A stretch of 64,000 nucleotides of DNA. Source: Streptomyces sp. MNU76 (GTDB taxonomy: Bacteria > Actinomycetota > Actinomycetes > Streptomycetales > Streptomycetaceae). The stretch covers positions 124,001 to 188,000 of the forward strand of contig NZ_JAJKLK010000008.1 of NCBI RefSeq assembly GCF_020982545.1, read 5' to 3'. The translations under genes and the position numbers were made by a program. Below the pieces are notes generated by a model. That model made no database searches. It saw only the letters and a list, made by a program, of their open reading frames with translations, and was not told the DNA's origin. Shown here piece after piece: positions 60,143-64,000 of the stretch; the first letter of the stretch is position 1, and every line of letters begins with the position of its first letter.

Positions 60143-61039
60143 ATGGCAGCCACCCTCACCGCGGGGGCTCCCGCCCGTCCGCGCAAGCTGCTGGCTTCGC
60201 GTCGGACGCGGGTCGGGATCTTCTACGCGCTGCCGGTCGTCGTCTATCTGCTGCTGCTGTTCGTCTACCCGATCTTCTCCACGCTGCTGCTCAGCCTGAA
60301 GGACGCCGACGGCTCGTTCACCCTGCACTGGTACGCCGACGCACTGACCGGCGTGAACCTGTCGGTGCTGTTCACCACGCTGCGGATCTCCGCCGAGACA
60401 GCGGTGCTGAGCCTGGTCTTCGGGTTCGTCCTGGCCCAGGCGATCACCCGGCTCAAGCCCATCCTGGCCGGTCTGGCCATGCTGGTCGTGGTCGTCCCGC
60501 ACTTCGTGTCCGCGCTGGTGCGCACCTACGGCTGGATCATCATGCTCGGTGACAAGGGCCTGGTGAACGAGTCCCTGGCCGCGATGTCGGTCCCGGGGGC
60601 GCCGTTCCAGCTGCTCTACAACGAGTTGGGTGTGGTCATCGGTACCACCTCGATGATGCTCCCCTACACGGTGCTGCTGCTGTACGGGGTGATGCGCGGG
60701 GTGGACCGCCGGCTGCTGGCGGCCGCGTCCAGCATGGGCGCGGGCAAGGTGACCATCTTCCGGCGGGTGTATCTGCCGTTGGTCGCCCCAGGGTTGGCCA
60801 GTGCCGGACTGCTCAGCTTCATCCTCTCGCTGGGCTACTACATCACCCCGGCCCTGATGGGTGGCCCCAACCAGACGATGATCGCCACCCTCATCAACCA
60901 GCAGGTGACCAAGGAGAACCAGTGGAACGGGGCCGCCGCGCAGGGCGTGATCCTGCTGGTCCTCACCCTGGCCGGACTGCTCCTGGTCAAGGCCGTGACC
61001 TCGCTCGGCGCCAGCCGTAAGAAGAGGAGCGCCACATGA
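60143..61039 (+). CDS. PotB-like ABC permease
   Basis: The 298 residues have about six membrane helices, starting VGIFYALPVVVYLLLLFVYP. The EAA loop reads RRLLAAASSMGAGKVTIFRR. It lies 3 bp after potA and overlaps potC by 4 bp. It forms half of the importer channel. Confidence 0.92.
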   Translation: MAATLTAGAPARPRKLLASRRTRVGIFYALPVVVYLLLLFVYPIFSTLLLSLKDADGSFTLHWYADALTGVNLSVLFTTLRISAETAVLSLVFGFVLAQAITRLKPILAGLAMLVVVVPHFVSALVRTYGWIIMLGDKGLVNESLAAMSVPGAPFQLLYNELGVVIGTTSMMLPYTVLLLYGVMRGVDRRLLAAASSMGAGKVTIFRRVYLPLVAPGLASAGLLSFILSLGYYITPALMGGPNQTMIATLINQQVTKENQWNGAAAQGVILLVLTLAGLLLVKAVTSLGASRKKRSAT

Positions 61040-61902
61040 TGGAACTGCGCAAGTCCCTCACCGGCCGCATCGCCCTCACCGCCGTGGCCACCGTCATCCT
61101 CCTCTTCCTCGCGCTGCCGATCGTCGTCATCCTCGTCACCTCCTTCAGCAACAACGCCTTCGCGGCGTTCCCGCCCGAGGCGTGGACGCTGAACTGGTAC
61201 AAGGCCCTGTTCGCCGACGGCAGCAAGTGGCCCGCCGCGCTCTCGCTGTCCGCCCTGGTCGCCGCGCTGAGCACCGTGTTCTCCCTGATCATCGGGGTGA
61301 CTGCGGCGACTGCTCTGGTCCGCAGTGAACTCCCGCTGCGTTCCGCGGTCTTCGCGCTGGTCCTCGGCCCGCTGGTCATCCCGCAGATCGTCACCGCCCT
61401 GGGTCTGTTCCTCCTCTTCGAACCGGCCGCGATGCTGGGCAGCCCGATCGCCATCGCCCTCGGGCACACCGTCCTCGCCTCACCCATCGCGGTGCTGATC
61501 CTGATCGCCACGCTGCGCGGCATCGACGAACGCCTCGAAGACGCCGCCGCCAGCATGGGCGCCGGCCGCCTCACCATCGCCCGGAAGATCACCTTCCCCC
61601 TCGCCGCACCCGGCATGATCGCCGCGGCGATCTTCTCCTTCATCACCAGCTTCGACGAGTTCTACATCTCCCAGTTCCTCTCCTCGGTCGACACCGTCAC
61701 TCTGCCGGTGCAGGTCTACAACTCGCTCACCTTCGAGATCGACCCGAGCGTCACCGCGGTCAGCGCGATCCTCATCGCCTTCGCCATCCTCGCGCTCGGC
61801 CTGGTCGCCCTGGTGCGCTGGCTCGGCTCCGGACGGCAGGAATCCCTGCTCTCGGTCGAGAACACCGTCGGCGTCGCCAACCCGGGAGGCGAAGCCGTAT
61901 GA
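61036..61902 (+). CDS. PotC-like ABC permease
   Basis: This 288-residue protein has six predicted membrane helices and an EAA loop ERLEDAAASMGAGRLTIARK. FITSFDEFYISQFLSS is a typical PotC segment. It starts ATG 61036 inside the ATGATG overlap with potB and its stop overlaps the aminotransferase start, so uptake and catabolism are co-translated. Confidence 0.92.
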   Translation: MMELRKSLTGRIALTAVATVILLFLALPIVVILVTSFSNNAFAAFPPEAWTLNWYKALFADGSKWPAALSLSALVAALSTVFSLIIGVTAATALVRSELPLRSAVFALVLGPLVIPQIVTALGLFLLFEPAAMLGSPIAIALGHTVLASPIAVLILIATLRGIDERLEDAAASMGAGRLTIARKITFPLAAPGMIAAAIFSFITSFDEFYISQFLSSVDTVTLPVQVYNSLTFEIDPSVTAVSAILIAFAILALGLVALVRWLGSGRQESLLSVENTVGVANPGGEAV

Positions 61903-63281
61903 CCACCGCCGCCGCTCAGCTGACCGCGGCCACCGCTCAGCGGCACCTGCTGCTGCACATGACCGCCAACGGATCGCTCGGCGACGAGGGCGAAGACCTC
62001 CTCGTCATCCGGCGAGGGGAGGGCCCGTACGTCGAGGACTCGGACGGCAGGCGCTACATCGACGGCCTGTCGGGGCTGTACTGCTGCCAACTCGGCTACT
62101 CCTACGGCCCCGAGTTCGCCGAGGCCGCCGAGCGGCAACTGCGCGAGCTGTGCTACAGCCCGCTGTGGACCGGGTCCGCGCACCCCTCGGCCATCGAGCT
62201 CGCCGAGCGGCTGTCCCGGATCGCCCCCGTCGACATCGAGCACACCTTCTTCTCGAGCGGCGGCGCCGAAGCCGTCGAGACCGCCTGGAAGATCGCCCGC
62301 CGCTACCACGCCCTGCGCGGGGAGCCGGGCCGGGTCAAGGCGATCGCCCGGCGCGGCGCCTACCACGGACTGACCATCGGCACGCTGTCGTTCAACGACG
62401 ACCCCGGGCTGACGGAGCCGTACGGCCCGCCGGCGATCGACACCAGGTTCGTGTCGAACACCAACCGCATGGGACTTGCAGCGGAGTTCGCGGACGACGA
62501 GGTGTACACGGCCTGGCTGCTCGCGGAGTTGGAGGCCGCGATCCTGACCGAGGGCCCCGAGACCGTCGCGATGCTGATCGCCGAGCCGGTGCAGAACCGG
62601 GGCGGCTGCATCACCCCGCCCCAGGGCTACTGGCAGGGCTTGCGGGCGCTCGCCGACCGGTACGGCTTCCTGCTCGTCGCCGACGAGGTCATCACAGCCT
62701 TCGGCCGGATCGGCGAGTGGTTCGGCGGTGACCGCTACGGCGCCCGCCCGGACATGGTCACCGTCGCCAAGGGCATCACCGCCGGATACGCCCCCCTGGG
62801 CGCGACCCTGGTCGGTACCAAGGTCACCGAGGTCATCAACCGGCCCGGCGCGGTCCTCAACCACGGCTACACCTTCGCCGGCCACCCGCTGAGCACAGCC
62901 ATCGCCCTGCGCAACCTGGAGATCATGGAGCGGGACCGCATCCTGGACAACGTCCGCGGTCTCCAGGGCAACCTGGCGAGGCGCATGACGGCGCTCAAGG
63001 ATCTGCCGATCGTCGGCGACGTCCGCGGCACCGGGTTCTTCTACTCCTGCGAACTCGTCGGCGACCTCGACGACGGCGCTTTCAGCGCCAAGGCCCGAAC
63101 CGAACTCATCGGCGACCTGATCCCTCGTCGGCTGCGCGAGGCCGGCCTGCTGGCCCGCGTCTACAACCGCTCCGCGCCGCTGGTCCAGATCGCGCCCCCG
63201 CTGATCAGCGACCGCGCCGTCCTCGACCGTATCGCCGCGATCATCGCGGGCGTCCTCGCCGAGGCATCGGCCCGCATCTGA
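61899..63281 (+). CDS. class-III omega-aminotransferase
   Basis: This 460-residue protein has PLP Lys in MVTVAKGITAGYAPLGAT, Asp in FLLVADEVITAFGRIGEWF, the phosphate loop TFFSSGGAEAVETAWKIARR and the active-site LSGLYCCQLGYSYGPE/GYTFAGHPLSTAIALRN regions. These fit the omega-amino acid:pyruvate and polyamine:pyruvate aminotransferase group. It is directly coupled to the importer genes. It likely removes a terminal amino group from the imported amine or its deacylated product, giving an aldehyde for the dehydrogenases. Confidence 0.9.
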   Translation: MTTAAAQLTAATAQRHLLLHMTANGSLGDEGEDLLVIRRGEGPYVEDSDGRRYIDGLSGLYCCQLGYSYGPEFAEAAERQLRELCYSPLWTGSAHPSAIELAERLSRIAPVDIEHTFFSSGGAEAVETAWKIARRYHALRGEPGRVKAIARRGAYHGLTIGTLSFNDDPGLTEPYGPPAIDTRFVSNTNRMGLAAEFADDEVYTAWLLAELEAAILTEGPETVAMLIAEPVQNRGGCITPPQGYWQGLRALADRYGFLLVADEVITAFGRIGEWFGGDRYGARPDMVTVAKGITAGYAPLGATLVGTKVTEVINRPGAVLNHGYTFAGHPLSTAIALRNLEIMERDRILDNVRGLQGNLARRMTALKDLPIVGDVRGTGFFYSCELVGDLDDGAFSAKARTELIGDLIPRRLREAGLLARVYNRSAPLVQIAPPLISDRAVLDRIAAIIAGVLAEASARI

Positions 63282-63304
63282 TCCACATCTTGGAAAGGAT
63301 CCAC

Positions 63305-64000
63305 ATGTACTCCATCGGTCCGCTGACCGTCGCCCCCGGCGAGCGCGCCCAGGGCCTGATCCCGGTCGGCACCAGCAGCTACGGCGTGGAGCTCGGCATC
63401 CCGCTGATCGTCGTCAACGGCGTCCAGGACGGCCCGGTCCTGTGTGTGGACGCGGGCGTGCACGGCGACGAGTACGACGGCCAGGAGGCCATCCGCCGCG
63501 TGCTCGCCGAGATCGACCCGGCCACCCTGCGCGGCACCGTCGTCGGCATCCCCTGCCTCAACACCCCGGCCTTCGAGGCGGCGGCCCGTGCCAGCGGCAT
63601 CGACCACCTCAACCTCAACCGCATCTTCCCGGGCGACGCGGAGGGCTCCTACTCCCAGCGTCTGGCCGCCACCTTCGTCGAGCAGGTCGTCCCCGCCGTC
63701 GACGCCGTGGTCGACCTGCACACCGGTGGCGCCTACGGCGAGATCGCCCCGTTGGTCATCCTCCAGGGCGGCTACGAGGACCTGGCGACGGACCTGGCCC
63801 TCGCCGCCGGGCACGAGCTGGTCTGGAAGGGCGGCAAGTGGGGCGGCACGGTCCGCCACCCCGTCCTCGAAGCAGGCAAGCCCGCCATCACCATCGAGTG
63901 CGGCGGCGCCACCTACCGCGAGACCAACGTCGAGCACCACATGCACTCGATCCGCAACATCCTGCGCAGCCTCGGCATGATCGACGGCGAGGCGGAGCTG
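63305..64000 (+). CDS. AstE/aspartoacylase-type (M14-like) deacylase 3, cut by window end
   Basis: The first 232 residues are visible. The zinc site is in CVDAGVHGDEYDGQEAIRRV (His, Glu) and AVVDLHTGGAYGE (His), with NLNRIFPGDAEGSYSQRLAA and the catalytic Glu in AITIECGGATYRE. It is shorter at the front and more distant than the two other copies, so it may have a different acyl specificity. ATG 63305 has GGAAAGGA before it, and the gene is 23 bp after the aminotransferase in the same operon. The 3' end lies beyond base 64000. Confidence 0.87.
   Translation, partial: MYSIGPLTVAPGERAQGLIPVGTSSYGVELGIPLIVVNGVQDGPVLCVDAGVHGDEYDGQEAIRRVLAEIDPATLRGTVVGIPCLNTPAFEAAARASGIDHLNLNRIFPGDAEGSYSQRLAATFVEQVVPAVDAVVDLHTGGAYGEIAPLVILQGGYEDLATDLALAAGHELVWKGGKWGGTVRHPVLEAGKPAITIECGGATYRETNVEHHMHSIRNILRSLGMIDGEAEL

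Noticed and set aside
1..64000. CRISPR arrays, tRNA or rRNA genes, prophage, or a classical PKS/NRPS cluster
   Set aside because: No regular spacer-repeat series, cloverleaf with conserved arms, phage structural genes or modular synthase domains were seen on either strand.

Overview
The window is high-GC actinobacterial DNA. Codon use, the regulator families (IclR, PucR, ROK, GntR/FCD, GlxA-type AraC), the frequent GTG starts and the Streptomyces-type palindromic MITEs suggest an accessory region, probably a chromosome arm, of a Streptomyces or close relative. I see no rRNA, tRNA, CRISPR array, replication origin or prophage.

1-5.5 kb is a gene graveyard. It holds the tail of a TetR regulator, an IS5-family element beside a helix-turn-helix ORF broken by a stop codon, a GlxA-like regulator cut at its 3' end, and pieces of a methyltransferase, an MFS transporter and a VOC protein joined in mixed orientations. 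5.5-13.4 kb is a leftward ebo-type ('metabolite traffic') cluster: UbiA prenyltransferase, TIM-barrel isomerase, EboA, TatD hydrolase, EboE, an alkaline-phosphatase-superfamily enzyme and a P450. Almost every junction overlaps (ATGA). Two genes, ubiA and the isomerase, carry frame disruptions, and a 169-bp MITE sits in frame in the short ORF linking EboE to the phosphatase.

13.4-22.1 kb is again mostly remnants (FAD monooxygenase, acetoacetyl-CoA synthetase, IS3 orfA, kdgD fused by deletion to gntP). Intact genes here are an expansin-like protein, an IclR regulator and glucarate dehydratase. An IS701-family element with 121-bp perfect inverted repeats lies in a membrane-protein gene.

22-31 kb is an amine/amino-acid catabolic module with two FAD amine oxidases, HAD hydrolase, divergent GntR regulator with four operator-like palindromes, two RidA proteins that share 267 identical bp in inverted orientation, a D-threonine-aldolase/alanine-racemase-fold enzyme, SDR, and a cupin gene destroyed by two MITEs. 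31.5-35.4 kb pairs an aminoglycoside-phosphotransferase-fold kinase with a class-III PLP enzyme of the phospholyase-like branch, under a divergent ROK repressor.

35.5-38.7 kb (FAD oxidase, M14-type deacylase, potA remnant, Lrp regulator) is a decayed paralogue of the complete module at 53.6-64 kb (two IclR regulators, FAD oxidase, deacylase, polyamine-type ABC importer, omega-aminotransferase, third deacylase). Both promoters carry the same GTGC-N9-GCAC and TGCCAC-type palindromes. Between them lie an SBP_bac_5/fused-permease importer without ATPase, an aldehyde dehydrogenase/homoserine dehydrogenase pair, and a PucR-controlled operon resembling GABA catabolism (gabT, a 967-residue FAD/Fe-S dehydrogenase, gabD).

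The right half therefore looks like a specialised island for uptake, oxidation, deacylation and transamination of one or more amine compounds of unknown identity. The left half shows repeated deletion, insertion and fusion.
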